From: Colletotrichum lupini | Taxonomy: Eukaryota > Ascomycota > Sordariomycetes > Glomerellales > Glomerellaceae | Assembly: GCF_023278565.1 (NCBI RefSeq) | Contig: NC_064677.1 | Coordinates: 5,518,001 to 5,582,000, forward strand | DNA: 64,000 nt | Direction of reading: 5' to 3' | Shown here: positions 24,237 through 37,100 of the stretch, in pieces | How positions within the stretch are numbered: the stretch's first letter is position 1 | Layout of the letters: every line of letters starts with the position of its first letter | Made by a program: the position numbers and the translations under genes | Notes under the pieces: model-generated | The model's input: the letters and a program-made list of their open reading frames with translations, nothing else | Database searches by the model: none | What the model was told of the DNA's origin: nothing

Positions 24237-26699
24237 TTACTCCCTTTTTATATAACTTTAGTTTTTAAAATTATTATATAATATCTTTTTTAAATATTAA
24301 TAATAAAGCTATTAACGTCGTTATTTATAATAAATTCCGTAAGGTATTAATAATATCCTTTTTTACTTAGGAATAAGGTATTACTCTTATCTTTTTATTT
24401 AACGGATATTTTATTATTATTATTTAGTAATAGCGCGCCGATTAGTTATTAAGTTAGTAGTACGTATTTATAATAAAGTATTCTAACCGTCGTAATATAT
24501 AAGAGCCTACTTAACCTCGTTATTATTATTATTACTAGGTTATTAAGTATAATAAAAAAAATTTATTACTAATTACGTGTTTATCTTTTTTTTCCCCTTT
24601 TATTTAGTAACCGTTTTATAAATTCTTTTCTATATAACTATACTTTTTTTTTTATAATATTCTAATTTTATATCGTTTTTTAATTACGACTCTCTTATTA
24701 TACTATTACTAAGTATTTACTAAAATATTTACTATTTCGTATATTTAGAATATATTTAATATAAAATATAATCTTAAAAAGGGCTTCTATAGTCTTTATA
24801 ATAGTACTTTTTATATACGCTACTTAGTTAGTATATATTACGATATTAACGAGCTTATTTATATTATTAATACTTACGTTACTAAGTATATTATTTATTA
24901 AATTAATAAAAAGAAGTATTTTATTATAAATCGTCGAGTCCTCGCTAATCCGTTATTAAAATATTAGGCTAACGATATTTTTTAAGTTCTTAAGGAGCTA
25001 TATAGCGCTACTTAATTTACTTAGAATACCCTTATAAAGTTTTATAATATTAAAAAATAAATTAACCTTAATTCTTATAAGCGCGGCCGCGTTTTTTATA
25101 TTTTTAGCTATATTACTAATACGTAAAAAAAAGTCGTTATTTATATTACTAACTTATTAATAAGTAATAAAAAAAAAGGTCTATTTTAAATAAGCTACTT
25201 TCTAAGAGCTTACTACTAACTATAAATATCTAAACTTATTAATTTTAATTATAATAAGTTATTAGTAATCGTTTAGCGAATTTTCTTTTTATTAACTTAG
25301 ATTTCTTTTCTTAGGCTAGTATTTTTAATACTAATAATAAGGTTAAAACTATTTCTTATTTTAGTTATTTCTAACTAGCTTATTTTTATAATAATAACTA
25401 TATAACCGCTCTATAAAATAACTTTAACGCTCTAGTTTAATATTATAAAAAGACTCTTAAAAGCGTTATTATTATATATATTTAAGAGTTTTTTACTTTT
25501 TTTATTTTTTATAAACGCGTTATTAAGTTTTTAATAAATAAAGTACTTATTTATATAGTTACTATATATAGTACTATTTTTATTTCTTATAGTCCTAAGA
25601 CTCGGACTCTTATTAAAAAGCGTACTCTTATTATTAATTATATTTTTAATAATAATAACGAGCGGGACGATTTTAAGTTTAAGTTTAATAAGTCTTAGTG
25701 CGAGGATACTAAATTTAAAGAGCTTAATAATAATTTAAAAAATTCTTTTTTTTAATATTATAATAAGTACTATTACTTTAACGTTAATAACTTATTAACT
25801 CCTATTTATAACGCTCTTTTTAATATAAGTAAGAGTACTTTAGTTTTTAATTATATTATTTTAAATCTTAATAAAGCTAGTATTACGCTCCTCTTATTTT
25901 AAATAAAAGCTCTATAATAGCTTAATAAAACTATTATTTATACTAAAGTTAAAGCTATAAATCGTAATTAATAGTTTAACGTTAATAAGTTTTTTATAAA
26001 TATTAATATTACTAAGGTCCCTTAGCTTAACTAAGATTATAATAACGTTATTTTAAATAACGTTCCCTATCCCCGACTTATTATTAATAATAATAATATT
26101 ATACCCCCTATTTTACTTTTTATTTTATTTTTTATTATAGCTCCCGTTATATCTCTTATTATAGCTCCCGTTATACCTTTTATTATAGCTCTTATTATAC
26201 TTTTTATTATAACTCTTATTATACTTCTTATTATGGCCCTTATTATATTTCTTATTATAGCCTTTAATAATAACTAAGTAATAAACGCTCTATAAACTAC
26301 TATTATTAACATATATAATACTCTACATAACTTTAACTACCTCCCTCTTACCTATTATAATATTAATAAAGTTAACGGCCTTACTCTAAGTAATTAACTA
26401 AGTACGTATATAAAGCCTCCCCGCTTTTCGTTTACTAAATAGATTATTATTATTAACTATTATACTTTAAAAATATATACTAAAGCCGCTACTATTATTA
26501 CTAATATTACGTAAGTTATTTTTCTTATATAATTAAATCTTAGTAATCTTTTAGTAACGTATTACTAAGGGTTATAATATTATATTTTTTTTAAAAAAAT
26601 TACGCTAGGCTAAATAAAAAGGGTTTTATAAAGTATTATTAATTAACTTATCTTTAACGACTTTTTACTACGAACTTAACGTTTATTATCTTATTTTAT

Positions 26700-29600
26700 A
26701 TGTACCCTTTTTTTATAACGTTCGAATTTTTTAACTATTTTTACTACTTTTTTAAAATACTTAATAAGCTCTTATATATTATACTTAATAAGCTACCTAG
26801 CTTATTTAATAAAATATTATAAGTTTCTTCTTTTACTTTACTTTATAACGATTCTTTTTATTTTTTAAACGTCTTACTTATTTTCTAACTCTGGGAAATG
26901 TACTATTTAATTACTAACCGTTTAGTAATTTCCTTATAACTTAAATTAGGAAACTAAGAAAATATTATATATTTTCTAATATTATTTTAGTAAATATACT
27001 TAGTAAGCCTATTTCTTTACCCTTTTAGCTATTACTATTTTAATATATCTTAGTATTAGTTTATTATTTTTAAATTATATATTTTTTATTAATAAGCTAA
27101 TAACCTTTTTATAATTAAACTCCTTTAGGGTATATTTTTTATTATAATAAGCTATTTAGTTTTGAAAAGCTTATACTTACGCTCGCATAGCTTAGGCCCT
27201 AATTTCCTTAATTTTCTAAACCCTTTTTTAAACCCCCTAAACTATAATTTTATAATTAAGTATATATTTAACGTACTTAAAGTAGTAACTATATAGTACT
27301 ATATATAGGGATACTTTTATAATAAAATATTAGTTATTATTATATATAAACTCGGCTTCTTCTAGTTATACTACTTAGTTATTTAGCGAGCCCTCGGTAT
27401 AAACTTTTAAATACTTTTTTAATATTTAATAAGTCTACTCCGTTTAGCTATCCGTTTATAAATAATATATAATAAATAATTAGTAATATATTACCCGTTC
27501 CTTAGTAAACTCTTTTTAAAATATACTTATAAAAAGCTAATTTCTATTTATAATAATACTTTTTAGCGTATTAAACTTATATTTAACTTCTTAATATAGG
27601 ATACTTATTATCTATATTATATTAAGTATTTTAATAATAAATAAGAACTTTATAAACTTTATTATATAATAAATAATAATTAAAATTCTATTATACTTTG
27701 CGCCGTTATTATAAATACTTAGTAATAGCCCCGTAATAAAGTTTATAAATATTTTTTAAAATAGATATAAGGGTAGTAATAATAATTATAGTTACCCATA
27801 CGGCTTATATTTTAAGATTATAATTCTCAAATAATACTTATAGTTCTTAACGTATTTTTAAATATCTTATTAAATATCTTCTTAATAAAACTTTTTTAAA
27901 TTAGCTCGAGAGTTTTCGTAGCTCCTATATAATTTACTTTATAATTATCGTAATATTAGTAAAAGATCTTTATTTAAAAAGACTTTATTTAAAAAATAAT
28001 AAGTCTTTTTTAAAAAAATAGTATACCCTATTTATTAAATAAATATACTCTTAGCTCGCTAACTATAATATAAACTTTTATTAATTATAATATATAAAAC
28101 TCGTTTTTAGCTCATAATTGTCTAACGAGCTCCTTAGTTTTTAATAAAAAACGGGAAGCGAATACTATTTTACTTTTTATAAACTTTTTTATAATAAGAC
28201 GTAGGATATACTATTTTAATATAATAACCTTAGCTCTATCTAACTCCTCTTTATCCTTACTAAACTATTAATAAGCATTTATTAATAACTCTTTTACTTT
28301 TTTACCTCGAGTTATTATAATAATAACTATTATTATTTTATTAATACGCCCTATAATACGCTATTAATATAAAAAAGAGGATTCCCTATTCTTAAAACTA
28401 ATTAATATCTAGCTAGGATTATAAAAAGAGGCCTTAATTACTTAAATATATATTTTAATAATATTATTTTATTTTTTTAAACTAACTATTTTTTATTAAA
28501 CGTTAAGTAGTAGTTTATTAATAAGACGTAGTTTTTAAACTAGTATAAGGAGAATATTTTTATAAAGTACTTCTCTTTTTATATAATCTAGCTTTTTAAA
28601 TAGACTGTTTATTAAGTTCGTTTTTCTTAACTAATATTCTAAATTAAAATTAAATACTAATAGTTTATATACTTATTTTACGAGCCTTTTTTAAAAGTCC
28701 TGCGCCGATACGCTAATTATTCTTTTAAGTCTTTAATAATCCGTTAGAACTATAAACCTTTATAAAAAACTTTAAAAATAATAAGCTTAGTACTCTAGCC
28801 CTTTTATTATAGTAAGTAGTTCTTATTAGCCCGTAGTTTATTACTACTCCGTATTTAAAAGCTTTTATAATCAATAAATAATAAGTTAGTATTTTTTATT
28901 AGCTTATTATAATAAGATTACCGCAATAGCTTTAACTAAAACGTTAATTCTTATTTATATAATACGTTATAAGTTTTAGTATATAAGTATAGTTACTAAG
29001 GTAAAAGCGACTTTTAGCTAATTAAATACCTCGTTTACTTCCTTAGTTTATTAAAAATCCTTTATTTACCCCTTTTCTATTTTTAATAGTATTATTATTA
29101 ATATAATAATACCCGAGTATTTAGTAATAAACTTCTAATAAAAATTATAAAACCCTAGGAATATTTAAATATCCCTAATAAACTTTAGCGCCTTTTAGTT
29201 AATAATCGTTTATATTTATAACGAGTTAATTTCGATTCTTTTTAATATAATAGTATAACCTAAGAACTCGACCCTTTTTTAATAAAACGAGTACTTTAAT
29301 AGTTTAATAAAAAGCCTATATAATTATAAATGTTAGAGGACCTTTTTAATATCCTCTATATATTACTCCTTTATTATTAAGTAAATTATTAAATTATTTA
29401 TATATATTATATAATAAGTATTTAGTAAGTTAGTAAGCGCTTAGTAAATATATACTTAGAACGTTATGGGTACGTTCGTTAGCCTAAAAAGTATAATAAT
29501 ATACTTAAAGTAACCGTATTAGCTTTAGAGTACTACTTTTTATTTATTTATTTTTAATTTAGATATAGCAGTAGGTATCCTTAATATTTATTTTTAAAAT

Positions 29601-29700
29601 CTATTTTACTTTATAAAGCTTATTTAGGAACTCGCTAATAAGCGGTAGTAAGTATTAATTCTTTATAATTACTTTATTTAGCCCATAGTAGTTTATATAA
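26700..29700 (-). pseudogene. Degraded gypsy RT-RNase H-integrase
   Basis: On the minus strand the reverse transcriptase relic lies near 29.2-29.6 kb and the integrase relic near 26.8-27.6 kb; RNase H is expected between them. Stop codons are dense and the edges are approximate. Confidence 0.6.
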
Positions 29701-31468
29701 AAGCGTAGTATACTATTCTTTTTTAATACGAAGAGGATTAGTACCCTAGCTTTACTAACTAAAAATATAATACGACCGTTTATTAAGTTTTTAATAATAT
29801 ATATATAAAGCTTATTAAGTTATTTCTTATTTAATAAATAAATAGGATTATATAATAGTTTAGTACTTAGAACTAGGTTAATTAAGTATTCTACCCCGCT
29901 ATATAACTACGGTCTTTTTATTAACTACTTGTTAAACGTTTCTATTTCTAATTAAAGTTTTAGTAGTAGACCCCCTTATAGTTTAGTCTCCGTTACCCCC
30001 GCAATATTTTTTATAATAGTAATATATAATACGTAAGCCTTCTTACAATTCTTAATAATATTACGAGTTATTATTTTTAGTTTAGTAACTAAAATAAGCT
30101 TGTATAACTATATATTTATTATTATATTAATACGAATACCTTCTTAACTTATTAATAATTATAATAGTAAGAGGTTTACTATTTTTTTTTTTATTAACTA
30201 TAATAAATAATTACTAAATCTTTTTTAGTTACTTATAGTAGTTAATAAAAAAGAGTATTAATTAGTAAGCTTTTCTTTAGCTTATAGCTTTATTTTAAAA
30301 ATCCCTTAATAAAGGAGCTATAGTAATAGTTAAGGTTAACCCTAAGTAAGTTATGAGCTTAGTACTAATAATATCTATTTTAAAATATATATTTATATTA
30401 ACTTTTATTAATTTTTTAGTAATACTTTATAAAACTATTACTCTACTTTTTATAATTATTCTTATTAGTACCTTTTTAATACTTAATATAAGCGTATTAA
30501 GTATATTACTTATATTTACTTATTTTTTAACGAGTTAACTTCTATAACTCTTAGCTTAATAATAACCTATTAGATAGTTACTAACGTTAGCTTTAATTAG
30601 GGGTATATTAGCTTATTATTACCCTTATTTTTAACTTAATTTTTTAATACTTACTAAATATATAGCTTATTTTATTATATATAAAGTATTTAATATTATT
30701 ACTACGACGCTTTTATAATAGCTTAGTACGAGTACTTTTATTATATAACTTTTATAATATTATTCTTAATAAGTCCCTAGAGCCTAGCTTTTTAAAACTC
30801 TCCCTATTCTTTTTTTTATAAAAAGGAGATATTTAATATAGTTATTTTAATAATAAATATAGCCCCTTTTTATTACCTTTTTATAACTAGTTACTACTTT
30901 TTTACTAATTTAATAACTATAGTTTATTAACTTCGTAAGCTATATTACGTACTTTTTTAATTAAAACTTTATAATAAATTAGATTATTTTATAGTTAAGA
31001 TAGTAATTTAAAAAAGAACTAATATACTTCTATTTTTAAATTCTTTATATTTTTTATACCTAGGTTATGATAAATCGCTAAGTACTTAATAAAGAACTAA
31101 GTAAGGGTCTAGCCCTTTTTTAACCTCTTTATTCTTAGGTTTTTATAATATTCCCGTTTTTAAGTCTCGGGGTCTACGTATTATTAATAAACGAACGTTA
31201 AGAAGTTATTTTAAAAGAGGGGATCTTAGAAGCTTTTTTTATAATTATATTATTATTTTATAGTAATAAAGATATTTTAAATAGGGCCTATTTAATATAC
31301 TATTCTATAATACTTTTTATATAAAAATTATTACCTATTTCTATAATAATAATCTAGTTTACTACTTAAGTACTTATAAACTCTTTTTTAATTAGTTTAT
31401 AGTTATAAAAAAGAGGCTTTTTATATTTTTATTAACCTAAATATATTACTAGCCGCTCGGTAAGTTAT

Positions 31469-32654
31469 GTAGTGGTTTTTTTCTAGCTTTATAGGCACAA
31501 AAAATTAACCTTAATAGGATTACGCTTTTAAAAAAAATTATATAATACGGTATACTTTTTAATTATATAATACGCACAATGTGCCCTAAGTACGCGCTTA
31601 ACGTAATATAGTAATTTTAATACGAAAACTATTATATAATTTAAAATAAGTAAGCTACCCTACTATTTATTAACGATAGGCTAAGTAATATACTTACGTA
31701 ATAGTACTAGTTAAAAAAGTTAATAATAAAAGTTAGCCGTAATAATTAGCTATAATAGTCGGCCGTAATAGTTAAAAATAGCCCTTAATTATAAAGGTTC
31801 TAAACTTTAATAGCGACGTAGAGGTTTTTAAAAAAAGGGCTAAATAGGCTAATATTTATTACTCTTTTACTATACTAGAGCCCGTAAAGCTTCTTTTTAT
31901 CTTTATCGCTTCTAATATTACCTAAAGCTACTCTCTATTTAAACTAAATAAATCTACTAAATAAATTTACTAAATAAGCTTATTAATATATAAACTATTA
32001 CCTAAATAGCTAGTTAGATAACTAGTTAAGAAGTTAGCTAGTTAAAATACTACCTTAACGAGAACCTACTTTACTTTTAGTATATAATTAGTAATTAATA
32101 AGCTAAAAATACCCGTTAATAAGTCTACCCCTCTTAAGCTAGGCGCCCTCTTTAGCTAGCTTAACGCTATAATTATTATAACTAACGTAAGTATACTTAA
32201 GGATTAGTAAAGTACTTTTTAATAATATAAAATTTAACTAAATAATAATATAAATACCGTAAATAGCTAGGCTAATACGGACGTTAAGATTTAATATACT
32301 AACGCTAGTTTAAAAATTATACTTTATAGAGCTAGAAATCCCTTTAATACGGGCTATATTATAAATATAAAAGAATATATAAAGGGCCCCTTAATTTTTA
32401 ATAAAAAGGAGTATATAATATAAGATCTAGCTACTTACGTAAGTTAATATTAAGAGGTTTTATATACGTTAGAATAAGTATAGCTCGCCCTCTAAATAAG
32501 TAAAAGAAAGTCGGGAGCTATTAATAAAAAGAAAATAACGGTTAAGTTAGTTAATTACTATTTTAATTAGTAATTAGGTATAGAGCGTAATATACCTAGT
32601 TTTCTTTAATACGTAATACATAGTACGGCCCTAGCGGATTACTTTATTAGGGGG
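31469..32654 (+). mobile_element. Family A element, copy 3, inside the gypsy element
   Basis: A 1186-bp copy starting GTAGTGGTTTTTTTC and ending in a G-run, flanked by the 14-bp duplication GCTCGGTAAGTTAT (31455-31468 and 32655-32668). It is slightly longer than copy 1 because of an extra segment of about 48 bp near 31.66-31.71 kb. It lies inside the gypsy element, so it is the youngest of the three dated insertions. Confidence 0.82.
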
Positions 32655-33157
32655 GCTCGGTAAGTTATTAAATAAGCTCTTCGTATCGACGCCGTTTTTA
32701 GTTTTAATTTTTAATTATTATCTCTATTATTTTATAAAAATAAGTTATTATTAAGCTTATAAAGTTTCTTAAACTAGCTATTTTAATATTACCCGCGTTT
32801 TTATATATACCTTAACTTTATATATTTAGTAATTAGTTATTAATAAACGCCCCGTTTATAATAAATAGGGTCCTTAGGGTATTAATAAGGTAACTAACCT
32901 ATAAAAATAATCTACCCCGATTATTTTTTTTATCTAGCTCTTTTATAAACGTTAGTATTTAAATAAGACTCGCTTTATAATAAGCTCGTTTTTTTAAATA
33001 AAATAGGGTTAAGTAGTTAACTCTAAATAACTATAGCTCGTTAATATTAATGATTTTTTATTAATAACTAGGCGTTATTTTATTAACGTTCCGTTCGTTT
33101 TTATAATTTATTATTATTTATACTAATTATTTTATAAAAATAAAAGCTTTAAAATTA

Positions 33158-33347
33158 TAAAAAATTAAGCTATAAATACTTAATTAGTAAGGCTATAATA
33201 TAAATATAAGTATATTATAAAACTAAAGTTTATAGAACTTTTTATAAGGGCTTTATTTTTTAAAAAGCTTTTTTATAATACGATCCGTATACTAATTACT
33301 AAATTATTAGCGTCTTATTACCGGCCGTATCCTAAATTTATTATATA
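33158..33347 (-). repeat. LTR of the gypsy element (right)
   Basis: Partner of 24048-24236, starting TAAAAAATTAAGC and ending at the TATTA duplication, after which family A copy 2 resumes. Confidence 0.8.
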
Positions 33348-33352
33348 TATTA

Positions 33353-34089
33353 GCCTGGCTATTTATAACGTTCGTACTATTACCTAGCCGAATTCTGTAT
33401 TATTAAAAAGTATTTTACTAATCCTCAGGCGTATTTATATTAATTATAATAGTTATAATATTAAGCTAGCCGAGGGCGCCTAGCTCAAGAGAGGTAAACT
33501 CATTAATAAGTATTTTTAGGTTCTTATCGAGGTAGTATTTTAACTAGCTAACTTCTTAATTAGTTATTTAATTAGCTATTTGAGTAGTAGTTTATATATT
33601 AATAGGTTTGTTTAATAAATTTATTTAATAAATTTATTTAGTTTAAATAGAGCTTTGGGTAATATTAAAAGTAATAAGAATAAAAAAATCTTTACGAGCT
33701 CTGAGTAATAGATATTAACCTATTTAGCCCTTTTTTTAAAAACCTCTACGTCGCTATTAAAGTTTAGAACCTCTATAGTTAAGGGCCGCTTTTAATTATT
33801 ATAACTAACTATTATAACTAACTATTATAGCCGATCTCTATTATTAACCTTTTTAATTAGCGCTATTATATAAGTATATTACTTAGCCTATTATTAATAA
33901 GTAGCCGAAGAGGGCAGCTTACCTATACTAAATTATATAGTAGTTTTTATATTAAAATTATTATATTACGTTAAGCGCGTACTTAGGGTATATTATATAT
34001 ATTATATTATATTGTATAATCTTTTTTAAAAGCGTAATCCCGTTAAAGTCGATCTTTTATACTTATAAAATTGAAAAAAAAACTATTAT
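33353..34089 (-). mobile_element. Family A element, copy 2, second part
   Basis: Inverted match to 20789-21505 of copy 1, ending in the inverted form of the GTAGTGG start (CTATTAT after RIP). The right target duplication ATAGCTATATAT is at 34090-34101, matching 23679-23690. Together with 23691-24047 it makes one complete element of about 1.1 kb. Confidence 0.8.
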
Positions 34090-34101
34090 ATAGCTATATA
34101 T

Positions 34102-37100
34102 TCTAAATATTAACGTAATATAAATAAGTTAAAATACGTTCCCTTTCTTTTATTACGAGTTTAATTATTTAATAATTATTATAATATACTTTTTATATAT
34201 TACTAAGCTTAAATAAAATATTTTTAAAAAAGCGTTTAAGAACGAGTATCTTTTTAATTATATATTCCAAGCTTAGTAATTTAGTTTTTATAATTAATAT
34301 AGTTATTATATTTTAACGAGCTACTTTTTACTAAATAAGGTTATTAAAAAAGGAAATTATAAAACCCTATAAGGATCTTTAGGTCTTTTTATTATTTATA
34401 AATAAAGCGTTATTTATAATTAATAATACTTAGCTACTCCCTAAGATCTTAAAATATATTATTAAGTATTATATATAATAAAAGTATTATATAACCTAAT
34501 TTATAATAAAATAATATTAATAAAACGGGTTTATTAAGAAATAAGAGAGTAAAGTATATATAAAAATAACGTCGGGCCGAATTATAATTATTATATATAA
34601 TATTAATCCGACCTTTTTTTAAAAAAAACTTAGTCTTATTTAGAAATATAATTTTTAAGTTCTTTTTAATTAGGATTATTAATAATAGGGTTATAAAAAT
34701 AGTAGAGTTAATAAAATCGAACTTCTTAATTACTTTTTTAAAATACTAATTATAAACTAAGTAGATCTTTTTATTTAGTTAATTATAAACGACCCTTATT
34801 TAAAATATTATAAAACTAGCCCGTAGTTTTTTATTTTATACTTTTCTTTAAGTTTTGGAATTACTTAACTAGCCTTATAAATATAGTTTTTATAATAAAA
34901 AACGAGAATATTATTTATATTAAAGAGGATTAGGACCTTTTTAATAAAATCTTAGAATAAGTACGGGTCCTTATTTATAAATAAAAAACCTAGACTTTTA
35001 AAAATTAATACTAGCTCCTCGTATTATAATAATAGAGCATTACGGGCGCTATATAGGGCCCGCTCGAGTTCAATATATATTCTTAGCTTATAAAAGCCGT
35101 TTAAAAACTCGTAAATAATAGGGGGGTTATTTAGTTTTATAATTATATTTAAAAAGGTATTTATAATATTATATTAATAATTTTTAAATCGAATTAAGTA
35201 ATAATAGTTATAGTTATTTTAAATATCTTAATAACTAACGTTACTATATATATCCTTTTTAAAGAGTATCGTTTTTAAAGGTCCTCCTTAATATAAATTT
35301 TTATTTTATAATAATTGAAGTAATTATTATTATTAAGTTTATACTTAAATACTTATTTAAGGAGTATTAGCTTAGAAATAACTAACGCCTTATTAACTAC
35401 TCTTTAAATATTTATTTCTTTTAGCTTCTAGATTTTTAACTATACTACTTTTATAAATTAACTTTTTAAAAGTTTTAGTATTTTAAAAATATCTTTTTAC
35501 TTCCTTAGAGAGGTAATTAATTAATTTACGTAGATTTAGTTAAATTAGACCGTAATTAATAAAACGTACTTCGTTTTATTAATTATAATATAAATATAGT
35601 AATATAGTATTTAATATCCCTAAGTTACCTCGTTAACTACTTTTTACTAATTAAATATATACGTATTAAAAAAGGAGTCTTAGTTTCTTTTTATTTAAAT
35701 ATAAAAAGAGTATTACTTAAGTTGCTCTTATTAATTTAGGTTTTAAATAAATACCTTTAGTAATTAGTTTTTTAACTTTTAGTTTTATTTAGTATACCCG
35801 TCCTTTTCTTAACTATATATATTAATTATATTAAAATTATCAACTAAGTTGTTTATTATTCTTATTTCTTAATATAAACTTATTTATTAAAAAGGTTTAT
35901 TAAAGTCTAATTAAGTAAAAGGATCCTTTTTATAAAAGCTCTAAAAATCTTTATTTCTATTTATATATATATTATATTTTTAATGTTTTTAATAAAAAAG
36001 TTGATTTTTTTATAACCTCGTTTATAACTTTAATTAGCTAAATAAAGTTCGTATTTAACTCCGGATTTTTAAAATTTAAAGTTAGTTTAGGAATAAGTAG
36101 CTACTTACTTTGTTTATTTAAAAATAAACTAGGCTTTTTTATAGCCTTATTTACTTTTTATAAAACGAGTATAAGTAATAATAGCTATTTTTTATTATTA
36201 ATTAATACGGCCTTTTTTTATTTATAATCTAAATAATTAAAGCTTAGGTTTAATTATTATAAATAGTTATTAAATTTTATTTATTACGGCCCTTAACTTA
36301 AGTAAATAAATTACAGTTTTAATATTATTTTTTAAATAAAAAACTATTTTATTAAACGTTATATTTTAAATAATAATAACGTTTAAAAATAAGGGGATCT
36401 AGATCTTATATAAGTTATAAATATTTATTACGTAATTTATAAAATACCCGATATATTCCCTCTATTTTATTTTAAAACGTCTCTTATTAATTCCTTTTTT
36501 ATAATCCTTTTTAAAAAGATACGCTCTATAACTATATATATACGTCTACTTTTAATAAAAACGTAAATTATAAATAAGCTTTAGTATATTTATTAATTAT
36601 TATTACTTAAAATAATAAGTAAACTAAACTTCTTTAGTTTAAACTAATAATAACTAGTTAGTATGTTATTTAGGGTTAATATTATATAAGTAAGCTATAG
36701 TTAATATAGCTTTTATTTAGAGTTCGTTTAGTAAACTAGTTATTAATATTATACTAATCGCTTTATTAATAATTTCTTAACTAGCTCGTTCTCTTCCTCT
36801 ATTTAGGTTTTTTATATATAGAGGAGTAGTTTTTAAGTTTATTTTTAGCTCCCGTATTTATATTTAAAAACGAGTTTTATTATTAATTACGATTATTATA
36901 CGTTTTACGTCTTATTAAATCTTATAAATAGCTATACCCTTTTATATATATACTAAAAATATATAAAGTATAAAAAACTCTCGTAGTACGGTACTTTAAA
37001 AAAACTACTAATACTTATAAAAATAATATAAAATACCTCTTTTAATCGGGTTAATATAGTCATAATTAATAGATTTATAACTAAGGAAAAGAGGATAGTA

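Larger units (their letters stand above)
24048..33347 (-). mobile_element. Ty3/gypsy LTR retrotransposon, RIP-degraded, inserted in family A copy 2
   Basis: Terminal direct repeats of about 190 bp (24048-24236 and 33158-33347) are flanked by a 5-bp TATTA duplication (24043-24047 and 33348-33352). Minus-strand translation shows a reverse transcriptase relic near 29.3 kb and, downstream in the element's sense, an integrase relic near 26.8-27.6 kb with the T-D-x-x-T-E segment and the trailing region typical of Ty3/gypsy. RT before integrase separates it from the two copia elements. Net of the family A copy inside it, it is about 8.1 kb. The 24.24-26.7 kb stretch beyond integrase is unassigned. 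Confidence 0.8.

Noticed and set aside
30353..30538. 61-codon hydrophobic frame inside the gypsy element
   Set aside because: Ile/Leu/Phe richness is a by-product of RIP-generated AT codons; it lies opposite the element's coding strand.
20789..32654. Reading family A copies 1 and 3 as the two LTRs of one large element
   Set aside because: Each copy has its own private 14-15 bp target duplication, and a third copy lies inverted between them, so they are independent insertions.
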